Counted from the first letter of the stretch, positions 11,555 to 23,480 are shown. The stretch is 64,000 bases of DNA from Panorpa germanica (GCA_963678705.1 OY783208.1:13761782-13825781), one strand, 5' to 3'. Numbers and translations are program-made. The notes: generated from the sequence alone by a model not told the origin.

Positions 11555-12180
11555 CAAAGAGAGAAAGAAAGAGGAAGGGGAGAAACTGAGACCGAATTCT
11601 AAAGAAAATCGATCTGAATCTGAATTAGATTAGATATTACTATTTCTAGTTAAAAGTAATAGTCTATGAGAACTAACTTGCAAATGAACAACTCGCCTCG
11701 CTGTACGAATAACGAATAACGTAAAAAGTAATACCACGATGTACTGTACCTGACTATAGATGCATTAAGATTTGGTCCATTGTTCCTGTTGTTCAGCAAC
11801 CGACAGCTGATGCTAGGGATGCTGCGTTACTATGGAAACAAAGCAGGGGTGTATTCAACAGTTTATTCAACAGTCTCATTTTTTACGGGTTCATTTTTTA
11901 ACTCTTTATTGAAATATTGGTTAATACGTATATTGGCATTTTTATTTAATAAATATCCAAAAATTGACGGATATCTACATTTCAAGTTTGAATTTTGTTT
12001 TACTGCGTAATATTCCCGTTGTGTTGATGACGTCATGAACTGAAAACAATAAAGAAGTAATGTTATTTATTTTTCGTTTTATATCACATTATATTAAAGC
12101 ATTATGGGTCGACGAAACAGCTGCTAAGCTTTGACGTTTACTTTTTTATCTTGTGCACTTCACTTATTTAACAGTAGTTG
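11555..12180 (+). repeat. Dispersed repeat C, forward copy of an inverted pair
   Basis: It shares blocks such as AGCAACCGACAGCTG, GGATGCTGCGTTACTATGG and CAGGGGTGTATTCAACAG with 16,470-16,995, which lies in the opposite orientation. Identity looks well above 80 percent across most of about 500 bases, with small indels. Part of the same sequence recurs at about 36,750-36,860. The origin is unknown; it may be the remnant of a larger transposon. Confidence 0.75.
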
Positions 12181-12199
12181 TAAAGGCTTGCAAATGATA

Positions 12200-13260
12200 G
12201 TAGAGAGGAAGGTGAGGAAGCAATGACGTCATGAATTGATGTCATTTTTTGTAAAAAAAAATTCTCTTTCATTATTAAAGTGAAAAAAAATTAGTATTTC
12301 AATCATTAATAACTTCTATATTATTGCGAATTGAATAAAATTAATTGGATTTTAGAGGATTTGAGAGGCAGCTTTATACAGTGCAGTTTTATATAAATTC
12401 AATTAATTGAAATTATTGAAAACAAGCTAATTTTTTATAATCTGAACAAAGTTTTTTAGGGCCTCCGCCCACTTTACCTGAATATTCCACCACGCCATTG
12501 TTTGATTAATTATAAATAATAAATAAAATAATTGCAGTGGATATGATCACCTAACCTACAAAACAGGACCACGGGGACCAGTGACAATGATAAAGACAAT
12601 ATTCATTCTTCTTTTCTCTCTAGTTGGGAATATAATTGGGTTACTAAATTTGTGATTTTGTTCCTCTAGTGCCGATATTACTTTATTTTGAAATATTAAT
12701 TACGTTACATTGACGAACACCCTTCAAATGCTTCTGAACCCACTAGCTAAATAGTTTAAAAGTCACATGAGGGCGCAACGGCAGAAATGAAAAACTTTTT
12801 ATTCGGTTTAAACCTCACCAGTTTTATCTGCGTGATTTTAACACTGTATACTACAGCATACCTAGCACACACTGCGGTTAAAGTGATAAGCTGATTATAT
12901 GTTGTGCTTACATATCTTGTTTTGCTGTAATACATGTTATGCAGAATATCAAGTCATACTGTGTTCTGTGTTCTATATACAAAGACAAGTGCCGTGATGA
13001 GTCGCATGAATTCTGTAGCCTGCCTCAGAAGCCGCTCAGATTAAAAACCTGTGGTGTGTGCATGTTCATACGATTCCATGTGTTACAAAGCCACGCAGAA
13101 AATACCGCTGAGGTTTAAACCGCAGTGTGATCTAGGCCTAATCAGTCACTCGTGACCATTGTGACCTATGTTAAAAATGATTACCTAAACAAAGAAAGCC
13201 AGTGTATATACGTTTGTTAGAGACCATTCCAGTCAATCTCTAGAGTAACACTACAATAGC
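12200..13260. other. Non-coding stretch with degenerate inverted repeats
   Basis: Related sequences around CACACTGCGGTT (about 12,870) and its inverse AACCGCAGTGTG (about 13,113), plus GTTTAAACCTCA near 12,805 and its inverse TGAGGTTTAAAC near 13,108, suggest one or two decayed MITEs. Ends and TSDs could not be fixed. No gene is seen. Confidence 0.35.
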
Positions 13261-13266
13261 TGTACG

Positions 13267-13436
13267 CAGAGCCGCTTTTAGAGGTGAGGAATCCCCTAAT
13301 TATTTTCCGAATAAAAGGAACAATTCTTTTCCGTCAAGTCTTTCAAAAATGTATTGCTATTATCTCTATTGGGGGCCCCTCTCTTTTGGAGGCCTGCGGC
13401 GTTATCCCCATCTACCTTTCCTCAAATCCGGGCCTG
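13267..13436. mobile_element. Small hAT-type MITE, 170 bp
   Basis: The ends are CAGAGCCGCTTTTAGAGG and, reverse-complemented, CAGGCCCGGATTTGAGG. The flanking 8-mers are gctgtacg and gctgtaag, a one-mismatch 8-bp TSD typical of hAT transposition. There is no coding capacity. Confidence 0.6.
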
Positions 13437-13439
13437 GCT

Positions 13440-14240
13440 GTAAGTGTTACTTTGATTCAGTAATAGTCAATTTCTATCGGAGATTATTGACATTGCCATA
13501 AATTACATTTAAAAAACAAAAGCACAAAGTGCAAAAGAAACAAACAAAAGTGTTAATTCACAAAACAAACGTCTTACGTCTTAATGTCTTACATAAATAA
13601 TTAATAATCAAAACTAACAAGAAACAAGTGTACTTAGACGACGACCAAGATATATAGCACAACGTTCTTAAAATTACGACTGAAGAATTAATAAAGTAAA
13701 TTAATCTACATTAATATAAATTTGTTTATATTTTCGGCTCCCTGAAATATATATATACAACTTGCAAACATGGTCATTTTTATTAACGTATATCATAATA
13801 AAGAAACACACAACAGTTTTAATTTAGGCAAAACAAAATATATTTAATAAGTAAATAACAACAGAAAAAGAAATATACAAATAACAGTAGAGTGCATAAT
13901 ACAGTAGAGTCTCGATATAACGGACTTATTGGCGAGAAGGATGGTTTAAAGAAACGAATATTACTAAATCGTTAGGAATACAACCCATAAAGTAATTGAA
14001 AATGCGTGTAATTCAGTTTTCTCGTAGAAATCGCCATATTCTTAAATTATATGTGTGCCATAAATAGAAAATTGAGCTCCTTCTATGTTATAATCTCTTG
14101 GACACGTTCGATATAAGCAATATTATTTGAAACAAACAGACACTTTGTATTATACAATTTTAACAATTACATTTAAATATACATGTTTTTTTAATCCGGC
14201 CCGAATGTACTTTCAATACTCAATTGGTTACCCCTGATTT
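13440..14240. other. Intergenic stretch, nothing recognised
   Basis: AT-rich sequence without supportable features. A short palindromic-looking motif around CCCGTCACAAAGCGACG lies just beyond it, at about 14,595. Confidence 0.3.
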
Positions 14241-14246
14241 AAGGAA

Positions 14247-14422
14247 TCAAAAAAACATGCCATCGCAATTGACGTAAATGACCAATGCTGAATTATTGAT
14301 AGTTCTTCTGAAATACGCTGCTTCTTCCGAATTTTCTTCGAATTCTTGAATTCCGTAAACGACCGATCCTCGATTTCTTTTTCTTTCATCTTCCCCCTCA
14401 TATTCCTTGCTTGCCAATGTGC
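14247..14422 (-). CDS. Possible terminal exon, paralogue of 6.5-kb exon
   Basis: A minus-strand frame follows the acceptor TTGTTTCAG and ends at TGA 14,247-14,249, about 58 codons. It is strongly acidic in the middle (EFEENSEEA) and ends RRTINNSALVIYVNCDGMFF. It shares FxxNSxxxAxxxRTINN and the NCDGMFF block with 6,486-6,693 but stops directly after MFF, so it lacks the last dozen residues of that copy. The function is unknown. Being a receptor cytoplasmic tail is only a guess from acidity and the tyrosine context. Confidence 0.38.
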
Positions 14423-14449
14423 CTGAAACAAGCATAATGATCAAATTAT

Positions 14450-16465
14450 AAAGGGCTCAGAACACGGTAACGTAATGTGTTGAAAAATACATCTTTTATG
14501 TTTTCCAAAACTCAAAAATATCCTATTGCGAGTATAATACTAAATGAGAAATTAAAAAATTAGCAAAATTATAGTAGGCACTAGAGTTTATCCCCGTCAC
14601 AAAGCGACGTCTTTTTAGTGTCTATGATTTGAATCCAATAAAATAATTCGTAATTTCATTTCATATAATTATTTCTATTTTCAAATTGAAATCTTTCACT
14701 CGTTCAATAATAAATTAATTTTTCATATAAATTAACTAAGAAAATATATTTTTTTAAAGAAAAAAAATAAAAAATAAGTGTGATTAAGTTATTTGAGTGA
14801 TTGACTGATACAGAGTCTAAATACTGTCTGAGCTTTCGTGTTTATTTAAATTTACGTTATAAAATCAAGTGTGTCTATTCCTGATATCGTTTGACCGGTT
14901 GATTTAAATTTCACGAATGCCTTTTTGCCTTAACCCGTCACACGTTAGAAATGTGCATGTTTTATGTTTCTTATGATTACGATATAAGTAGGATAGAGAA
15001 GATAGAGAGAGATGGTAAAAGTACCATAGATTAAGCAAGTATGCTCGGGTCGCAAATCAATTATTACATAAATACAAAATACTTATTGCTGAAAATATAT
15101 TAAAAAGAAAATGGCATATTCCAAAAATTGATTTACATTTCCTCGTCTTTGATGAATTACGAAATAGATTTATATGAATAGAATAACAGATTTTTATGCT
15201 AATGACACTGAGCCTGATAAAATACTAGCGCAGTACTAATTTATTTGTATAGGCAAAGACTACCTAGAAGAAACAAATATAAAACAGGCGCTAAGATCAA
15301 ATCGATACAAAAAAGCATAATTTTGATAATGATTTTTGACGACACATATAATATATAATTATTTCTATAATTACTACATGATTAAATAACATTTAAAGAA
15401 TACGTTGTGAAATTTTCATAAATAAATATCAATAAATGAGCCATTGACTGTGAATCTCCGCAGATGTCACAAAAAGAACTTTCAATGCGCTGTCACTCAT
15501 AACTCATCACTGGATTATTTGAATTTAAAAAACGAAAATGATTTTATTATTTGATAAGTTTCTGCAGGTAACCCTGTTGAGTATATTTTTTTATTAATTT
15601 TTCAATTTCTTACGGCACTTAGAAGTGAAAATACCGATTTTTCCTCGACATTTATTTAAAGAAAGAAGAAGAAGTGTACGAAATTTCAAAAGGATCAGTA
15701 CAGTAGATTTTGATTTAAACTTCAAAGTTTCACACAATAAACTTAATTTGTTGTACATAAATAAATTTTAAAAAAATTTAAAAAAAAGTTGAAACATAAT
15801 CCCCCCTCTTTACAAACATACACTTGTAATAAGAACACTTATACTTTGCACTTATAATAAGAGGAAGATACAATGATTTGTTTTATCAGTAAATACTCGC
15901 AGTATAAAAGAGTGCGTTTTGCCATAAGATAATAAAAAACGTTTAAACTTTACCTGTGAACTGCTGTCAACTGCTCCCAACCCCAGCACGATGATGGCTT
16001 TTTAATGCATTCATTTAACTATTATTGATTGTTATTTGGTTTACCAGAACAGCGCATGCGCGTGTTTGTAAATATAGCTTTTGTGCGATGCTGTTGCTAT
16101 GCCAACTAATCTGGGACGTATTTACCTGTTTCTGTGAGCTCGGTCTTCAAGTTTGCTGCAAAGAGAAAAGCCATAGACTGAAAAGGTCGGATTTCTTGCC
16201 ACTCTCGTGCTTTATAATCTTTAAATTTTAACTAAGCAACTGAAAATGTATAAAGGACCATCTATAAATAATGTCACACATATTTCTTGCTACTCTTTTT
16301 AACTCCTTTTTTTACTAATTTTTTATATGTTTTTTAACGCATGTGCCGTCAAAACGATTCTGACGTTATATCACAATTTATAATGGCTATTATATAATGA
16401 TAATTTATGGATGGCTTCTAATTTGTATAAAAAGATTTATTTCCGTTGGAAAGCATAACTTATTT
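14450..16465. other. Intergenic stretch, nothing coding recognised
   Basis: Two kilobases of AT-rich sequence. The segment at about 14,580-14,620 ends with CCCGTCACAAAGCGACG, which recurs at about 61,950-61,975 with related flanks and may mark the end of a dispersed repeat. The region 14,690-14,770 resembles 57,880-57,950. The frame at 16,025-16,231 has no domain. Confidence 0.3.
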
Positions 16466-16469
16466 TCAA

Positions 16470-16995
16470 AGGCTTATTTTCAAAGAAGCAAAGTGCAAAA
16501 GAGATGCAGAATTAAACGTGTCAGCTATAGCAGCTGTTGCGTCGACCCATACTGTTTCAATATAATGTCGTCATAAATAAATAACATTACTTATTATATT
16601 GTTTTCAGTTCGTGACGTTTCTGGATATTTAATAAATTAAAAATGCTAATATACGTTTATTAACCAATATTTTAATAAAGAATTAAAAAATGGACCCGTA
16701 AAAAAAGTGACCGTTAAATAAACTGTTGAATACACCCCTGTTTTGTTTCCATAGTAACGCAGCATCCCTAGCAACAGCTGTCGGTTGCTGAACGACGCGA
16801 ACAATGGACCATCTAATAGCATCAATAGTCAGGTAAACGAGGCGAGCTGTTCATTACCAAGTAAGTTCTCATAGACTTATACTTTTAAGTAATAATAGTA
16901 ATATATAGTAGGTAAGGTTTTTTTGGACAGATCTAATTCAGATTCACATCGATTTTCTTTCGAATTCGGTCTCAGTTTCTTTCCCTCTATAAGTA
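16470..16995 (-). repeat. Dispersed repeat C, reverse copy of an inverted pair
   Basis: It is the reverse complement of 11,555-12,180 over nearly its full length. Its outer edge abuts the LINE remnant: the first part of the ORF beginning at 16,923 is repeat-derived, so that ORF's N terminus is a chance fusion. Confidence 0.75.
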
Positions 16996-17444
16996 AAAGA
17001 GTAATTTCACAATATACAAGATGCCTGGCATTTGGGCATACTAAAGCATACTGTCGCAAAGTACACAAATGCGTAAAATGTGCTGAGCAACATGAGACGA
17101 AAAATTGCTCCCGCCAAATAAAAGACAATCAAGTAAAATGCGCTAATTGTGGAGGAAATCACCCTGCAAACTACAGAGGATGTGAAGTTCATAAACAATT
17201 GCAACAAAAATTATGGCCTACACTACGAGAAAAGAAGAACAATCAAACTCAAGCTCAACCTAGGCTAAAAAGCCAAATAAGAACTAGAGTATCATACGTC
17301 CGAGCTCTTAATGATCAAACAGTACCAACAAGCACCCAATCAGTCAGCAATATGGTTAAGCTTGAAGAAATGCTTGCCAAACTCATGGAACAGATGGGGA
17401 CGATGCTCAATCTGCTTACTGTCGTAGTTAGTAAATTGGCCTAA
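16996..17444 (+). CDS. LINE ORF1 C-terminal part (CCHC nucleic-acid-binding)
   Basis: Zinc-knuckle pattern: RCLAFGHTKAYC, then CVKCAEQHETKNC, then CANCGGNHPANYRGC. A Gln-rich linker and a C-terminal leucine-rich helix (LEEMLAKLMEQMGTML) follow, as in the ORF1 end of Jockey-type LINEs. The first Cys of knuckle one is replaced by Thr at the truncated 5' end (QYTRC). The stop TAA at 17,442-17,444 overlaps the ATG of ORF2. That overlap suggests termination-reinitiation coupling in the parent element. Confidence 0.72.
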
Positions 17445-18556
17445 TGACAGTACAACAACAAAACTATAAACAACAAAGGTATAAATTATGTATTTGGAAC
17501 GCAAACGGTTTACACCAACACTCTCGGGAAATAAAAACTTTTTTAATTGACCAAGCCATAGATATCATAATGGTATCAGAGACCCACTTCACTGAACGGC
17601 ACTACATTAGTATTCCAAAATATAAAATATACCACACTAGACATCCGGATGGTAAGGCACATGGTGGAACTGCAATAATTATAAAAGATAGTATTGCACA
17701 TCATGAAAGAGAGAAGTTTGCAATGGATTATTTACAGGCCACCAGTATTACTATTGAAAATGAAGTTAGCCCAGTAACAATCTCAGCAATTTATTGTCCA
17801 CCAAAACACAACAACAAGAAGGAACACTACGTGACCTTTTTTAAAACACTGGGTAACAAATTTGTGGCAGGGGGCGACTATAACGCCAAGCACCCAACAT
17901 GGGGCTCGAGAATAACTAATACCAAGGGTAAAGAACTAGTAAAAGCAATGAGTGCTAAAAATCTAAGATCAATTTCAACTTACGAACCAACTTACTGGCC
18001 TTCTGACGTAAAAAAAGTTCCGGATGTGATCGATTTTTGTATCACTAAAGGTGTTGACCCGAAAAAGTGTAAAGCGGAATCCTGTTTAGATTTGTCATCA
18101 GATCACTCTCCGGGTATTATTACTGTATACGAGGAAATACGCAGTAGAGAAACTGGGCCATTTTTGCACAATAATCGAACTAACTGGGACCTTTTTAGAT
18201 CAAAGCTAAATAAGTCTATTTCGTTAAGTATACCACTGAAAACTGAACTGGAAACTGAAATAGCAGTAGAACACCTTACCAGAAACATCCAAGAAGCAGC
18301 ATGGTTTGCTACTCCCACGCATAAAGCTATCCAAGGGAAGAAGAGTGATGTGCCCCTACTCATTAAGGAGAAAATAATGGAGAAAAGACATCTACGTAAA
18401 CAATGGCAACTATGCAAATCACCTGCTAATAAAAGAAAATTAAATAGAGCTATAAAAGGCCTAAAGGAATTGATAGTGGAGCATAATAACCAATGTATTC
18501 AAGAATATCTTGAAAATTTAACACCATCGGAAGCTACGGAGTACTCGCTGTGGTAA
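17444..18556 (+). pseudogene. LINE ORF2 fragment, apurinic-like endonuclease domain
   Basis: A frame of 370 codons carries the endonuclease motifs in order: WNANG near the start, SETH (catalytic Glu), GGDYNAKHPTWGS (catalytic Asp/Asn), and SSDHSPGI with the final Asp-His. This enzyme nicks the target DNA for target-primed reverse transcription. The frame ends at TAA 18,554-18,556 after YSLW. The same frame then continues with recognisable element sequence (ATRKMKRPE... to about 18,735), so the TAA is a nonsense mutation. No RT palm is present. Confidence 0.78.
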
Positions 18557-18734
18557 GCAACAAGGAAGATGAAAAGACCAGAGATACACAACCCTCCTAT
18601 CAAAGATGACAAAAATAAATGGGCAAGGAATGATAAAGAAAAGGCTACGATGTTTGCTAATCATCTGCAGGAAGTATTCAAACCGTATCCTTCGGAAACG
18701 GCAGCAGAAGAAGAAAATGGTATTTTGGATTTTC

Positions 18735-21405
18735 ACCGTGTGCTCAATACTGCCAATAGAACGCCATCAACGACCAAACCGGCCCGCTGTGAAGCTACAA
18801 GAAGAAAGACATTACAGATTAATGCATCAATTGAAGTTTGGAATTCATTTATTGTCTGTAACAGAACTTGTTATGTAAATAGGCTGCGCGGTAAATCATT
18901 TTGAATTTATCTGATCACCTAGTTTTAAGTGCTCTTATTCCAAGTATTGTGTTAAGCTACTAAGTCAATTGTTTTAAATAAGCATTCGGAGGCGTGGTCT
19001 TTGCAGAAGGTCCTGGAAGTGCTGGTCCCTGATTAGAATGTAGAGACAACACAGCATGCTAATATAAACTAAGTGAAGGTAAATAAAAAGTAACTGGGAC
19101 ACTTACAAAACAAAAGTGATCACGTGATTGACCGCAGAAAAATTCCGAGTCCTCCTGAGCCTTATCACAGATTTCTTTATTGTCGGAGTCAAGACATTTG
19201 CAAGGCCCTATATTTATTCCCATGTTCTCAATTAAAGTCAGGGTTTCGGAAATAAAGAATGTTTCTTTTAATTCATTATTTCACGTTGCTTTGACTTTAC
19301 TTTGCTTTGCTTCTTAGTAAAAATTGAGTTGAATTTTATACATAATTAATTAATCCACATTAGCATTTTCTAAAAATTTAAATAATTCACTGGTAAATAA
19401 CTTAGAATTACTTAACAAAAGTAAAAACTTAACATTAGTAAATACTGTAGAAAACTTTGGAGAATGTTTAAGTTTTGGATCGTGCTATAATTATTACAAA
19501 GCCTCAATGAGTAGGAGAGTTAAAACACCACCCAATATTTTATTTACTCTGATGAGTCAACGTGTGCATAACTTCATATTACAGGTGGTCAACGCAAAAT
19601 GTTGCAAGTTGAGGAATTACATCGGTCCTCTAAGACCAGTGCCCAGATTTTCTCTCAAGCTAAGATTTTGTTTGGGAATGTACCACGCTGAAAAGGGATG
19701 AAACAATAACACGCAATGAATGATTTTTGCTGATGTCAGTGGTGCCAATATTTTCAAATTTCCTGTTTTACCTAGATTTTATAGTCCTTCTACATAAACT
19801 AAGTAATCCACTGAACCTACCGTAGCCAGCCTCTCCCCATCCTGCGAAAAAGACGTTCTCCTTAGACATTAATCCGCTGCTCCTTTTCAGGCCAATAGGG
19901 ATGATGGCATCTGCAACAATCAGCACAATGAATGACGCTCAGGAATTTGGTGAATTACAGGAACTAATGATCTTACCTGATTTTACAGATCTGGACAACT
20001 TAATCAAAGCCACATCGTTCTTAGGTTCTTTATAAAACAAAAGATAGTCAGGGTGGATGTAGACAACTTCAGATTGTACAACTACCCTGTCCGGATCTTC
20101 TTCATCGAACGGAACGAGGACCCCGAGGGTGACCTCAACAGTTGAGTGACTGGAAAATGAGTTACTTTAGTAGTGAGTTGTTACCAACCTAAAGAAATAC
20201 CAAATCAGACATTTTACTTACGGAAGTGTGCAATAAGCGGAAGTGAGCACCCATCTTCGATGAATTAGACTTCCGCTGCAGTACTGGACTTTATCGGCAT
20301 TTCTGCTCTTCAAAAAGGCAACGTGAGGGAATTGCCCTTTGGCTGCAGGAGTTCCGTATTTAAACCCGCCTATAAATATATTAGTATGTTAACAACAAGG
20401 GCGCATTGGGGTCCAGCAAAACCAGTTATTCACTTACAAGTTTTTATCTCTTCAATGGGTTGACAATCATCTGATAAATAAGACACTTTACTCGACAGGG
20501 TTGTGAACTCAGCGGATGTCGTCTGAAAAACCAAGACGGTTATTTGTGGTCAGATTTTTTAAATTTATAACAAACCATAGGATAATATGTCCATTGTTTT
20601 TTTTTAATATTAGAAATTGACAGACATATTTTGAATTAAAATTTTTGTTTCGCCGCTTAATTTACAAATTAATACTGAATTTTGTTCAATAATAAATAAT
20701 GCATTTATTTGCTTTGTTTACCACTTTCATTGATGTGTTCACGTAGCTCTCGTTTAGGTATGCATCCCCTTTACACTCTGTTGCATAACAAAGAACATAT
20801 AACAAAAATTAATTCTTTAATTGATACTTTCTCCTCTAATACTGAGATTTATTTAAAAATAATTTGAGATCCTGATAGTCAACTTTATAAATATATGGCA
20901 ATTTTATGGAGAGCAAAACATGCTTCTACCCCTTAAATTTGTTATGTAACAGAGTAACGTCAGCTGTCACAAAATGGTGGCCAAATATAAAATGTGACAA
21001 TGTCAAATTTCAAAGTTCAAATTGCAATATTTCGGTCAATTTTTAACAAAATTCTAATGTAATAGACGATTATAAAAAGTTAAATTTAAAATATTTAATA
21101 AATCCGATGCTGATCACCACCCAGCTGACATCTACCGTGAAGATTCGCTTCTACATAAACATGAGCTATGCCACGTCTACAACTGGAAAATTACTTCAAA
21201 AAATAAGAAATGGTGCACCAAGCAGAGCTCCTCAAGAAAAGAGAAGTCCCCAGGAAGTCCTCAGGAAGTCCACGTCAAACCTAGATAGCCGGTGCTGAAC
21301 AGGAGAGCGAATAATGTCAAAGCAAACAAATAAAAGTAAAAAACTCACCGTAGCGTTGGTGGTTAATGCACCAGACACGAAGATGGCAAGGAATAACACC
21401 TTCAT
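18735..21405 (-). pseudogene. Serine protease homologue (S1 family), SPH copy 1
   Basis: Exons from right to left: E1 21,349-21,405 (signal peptide MKVLFLAIFVSGALTTNAT); E2 20,438-20,522 (Ser/Thr linker); E3 20,222-20,369 (chymotrypsin fold, YCSGSLIHRRWVLTSAYC); E4 19,977-20,149 (NDVALIKL with the triad Asp); E5 19,821-19,910 (FFAGWGEAGYG); E6 about 19,620-19,687; E7 about 19,107-19,245 (Cys-rich); E8 18,735-18,794. Phases of E1-E5 fit exactly and the splice sites are canonical. The catalytic His is Tyr (SAYC instead of AAHC), so the ancestor was already a non-catalytic homologue. Insect SPHs act as cofactors or regulators in extracellular immune cascades. Lesions: E7 has lost its acceptor AG (CCG where copy 3 has CAG), E8 has a one-base deletion after HSG, and LINE sequence replaces the rest of E8. 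Confidence 0.78.
21349..21405 (-). CDS. SPH copy 1 exon 1, signal peptide
   Basis: ATG at 21,405. It encodes 19 residues with a hydrophobic core ending in TTNAT, then the donor GTGAGT in phase 0. The same exon, with the same donor, is repeated at 29,414-29,470 and 53,774-53,830. Confidence 0.75.
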
Positions 21406-21739
21406 TTTCAATTATTTCGAATTCTCACAATTTATTTTGAAAATGTAAAAAGTTTCACTGAAATTTAATCACTTTCACTTTAAAGACCCGCAAGAAAATA
21501 CCGAACTTTACTCTATGAGAAAATAATCAATAATGTTTGCACGCAATTAGTAGAGTGCAGGCAATTTAATCAATGTAACGGGTATGTCACAGTAATCGAG
21601 AAACCGTTACACTCGAAGTTGTTGGATTATTTAAGAAAATTACAAAAATAAAACGAAAAGTGACTCAGACTTAATGCAATGAATATTTCAAATTAAAATT
21701 ATTTATATTTCAATAATTGAAAATCCGACATTCAAGTTC

Positions 21740-23480
21740 AGTAGGTGCGTTAATTTCTGGGGTAATGCTAGAATAGAATTCGAACGTTGAAATTTGGTAT
21801 GTGGGCACTTTGCCTCTAATTAATGACAAAAAACAGAAAACCCTAAATTTCCAGTGGCGGCGGAAATTGACACGGTAAAAGCTAGAAATATTGATTCAAA
21901 AAAATGTTAGAATGCGATATGCATAAAGACACTAATTTAATTCAGTAGCGGTGGGAATGTGGGGGTTCTGATGCTAAAATATAAAAGCAAAGCTGAAATT
22001 TAGTATACAGATACAGATTAATATATTAATTACGAAAATAAATTAAAAAACCTACACTTCTTAAGTGCAACAACAGGGCAGGGGGTGAACAATATAAAGG
22101 TGGAACGATGATATTTATCATATAGAGTAGTAAATAGAAGCAAAATAGTTCTCTATGTGTTAGATATTCAAATTACATCCAGTAGTAGAATAAGATTGAT
22201 ATTTGTTGCGTTTGCAGGCAGAGAGTTACAGATTTGGATCCTCCAGGAGGGAGGAGGGGGCAATGGATGTGTTAATAATCGGACAGGGGCACTGTGAGGT
22301 AGAGGCGATGCAGAGCAGTGTTGAGGTGCTAGAATTACGGGTGGCGGTGTAGTGAAATTAATTTGAAAGTGCAGGAACAGGAACGATAGGGGATACTAGA
22401 ATGCTTACGAGTGGTGGTACTGGGTATGGGGGTAATTAAGAACGAGGCGCTTGGCCGTGATCAGTACAGAAATTAATTGGAGGTAGGTTTAGAGTGAAAT
22501 GGTTGAAAATAAATTTTAACAAACATTTATCTAAGCGAACAATTATTAAACAATTAAGTACATAGAATCAAAGGGATGTAAGTACTAAACTATTTAGTGG
22601 CACAAAAATATAAGCCAAAACTTGGACAGATTTTGCTATCTGGAGCAAATTTTAAAACGTACTGACCGAACTCGCCAATACGCCTGCTGGCAAAGGGGGA
22701 TAAATGGACTTACACCCCTTTGCCTCCAAAATTAGGCACTGCTAAATAGTTATTCTATTTTCCTAGGCCACTATTTGAATTTTCAACATGCAATTTTCTA
22801 ATTAACCAAATAATAAATATTTATTTTAAGTTTTCCCGACGACACTAATTAAAATACGGACATCAAACCAAAGAATGTTGCAACGTCATCATCATTATCT
22901 AAAGAAGAGGAAGGTACTCGTAAAATAAGGACAAAGTTGGTAAGATGTGAAGGAAATTGGAAAAGGAAAAGAGCAAAGATTGCGTGATTCAGGCAAAGAA
23001 CACGTCAATTCAAAGGGGAAGACGCCCCTAAATGAAGACCTTGTGTTTAAAGCTTGTGTTTTATTGATCCTGAATATTGTGACAAAATATCTTAATTCCT
23101 AATGGAAAAGGGGTGTAAGTGCAGACTGGCTATTATAAAAACAGTTTCTGTGTCAAAGTTAACCATTTGAATTACTTCACATTACTTTTACAAAGTAAGA
23201 CATATGTGAAGATGTCAGTAGTAATAAAGAAATTGTTATAAATGACCTCTAGAATTTTCTATACGATCTCAACTTTACACTCGTTTTCTGAAGAATTTTA
23301 CTTTTGTCACTTATATCACTTCCCCGTGGTGCTGGAAAAAGGCGCTGTGTGGCGAAGGCGCATAGGAATTAAATTGAAAGTGAGAGAAGGGGAACGATAG
23401 AGAGCTATGGAGCCAAGAGGTCATGATTGGGGTTTAGGGGCGGGGCAATACAGGGCTTAATTGGGGTAAATGGAAGGATT
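21740..23480 (-). repeat. Inverted segments of the strand-asymmetric repeat family seen at 58-64 kb
   Basis: About 21,740-22,500 and 23,320-23,480 are, on the minus strand, the same type of sequence as 58-64 kb: C-rich phrases such as GCCGCCACTGGAAATTT, CTGCACCACCGCC-like runs and TAATTCTATTCTAGC-like links. On the plus strand they are therefore G-rich and C-poor. The middle (about 22,700-23,125) is bordered by an inverted 19-mer, GGACTTACACCCCTTTGCC and GCACTTACACCCCTTTTCC (reverse strand), and may be a separate MITE. There is no coding potential. Confidence 0.55.

Larger units (their letters stand above)
16996..18735 (+). mobile_element. Jockey-like LINE remnant, truncated at both ends
   Basis: It carries the zinc-knuckle end of ORF1, a TAATG overlap to ORF2, the AP endonuclease domain and the start of the RT linker (ATMFANHLQEVFKP, a segment typical of Jockey-clade elements). 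The RT core and 3' end are missing. At 18,735 the sequence passes without a gap into exon 8 of SPH copy 1. At 16,996 it abuts repeat C. The loss of the 3' end is unusual for a LINE, which normally loses its 5' end, and points to a later deletion or rearrangement. Confidence 0.75.

Noticed and set aside
16923-16995. N-terminal 24 codons of the ORF that runs into the LINE zinc knuckles
   Set aside because: This part is the reverse copy of repeat C, not LINE sequence; the reading frame is a chance fusion.
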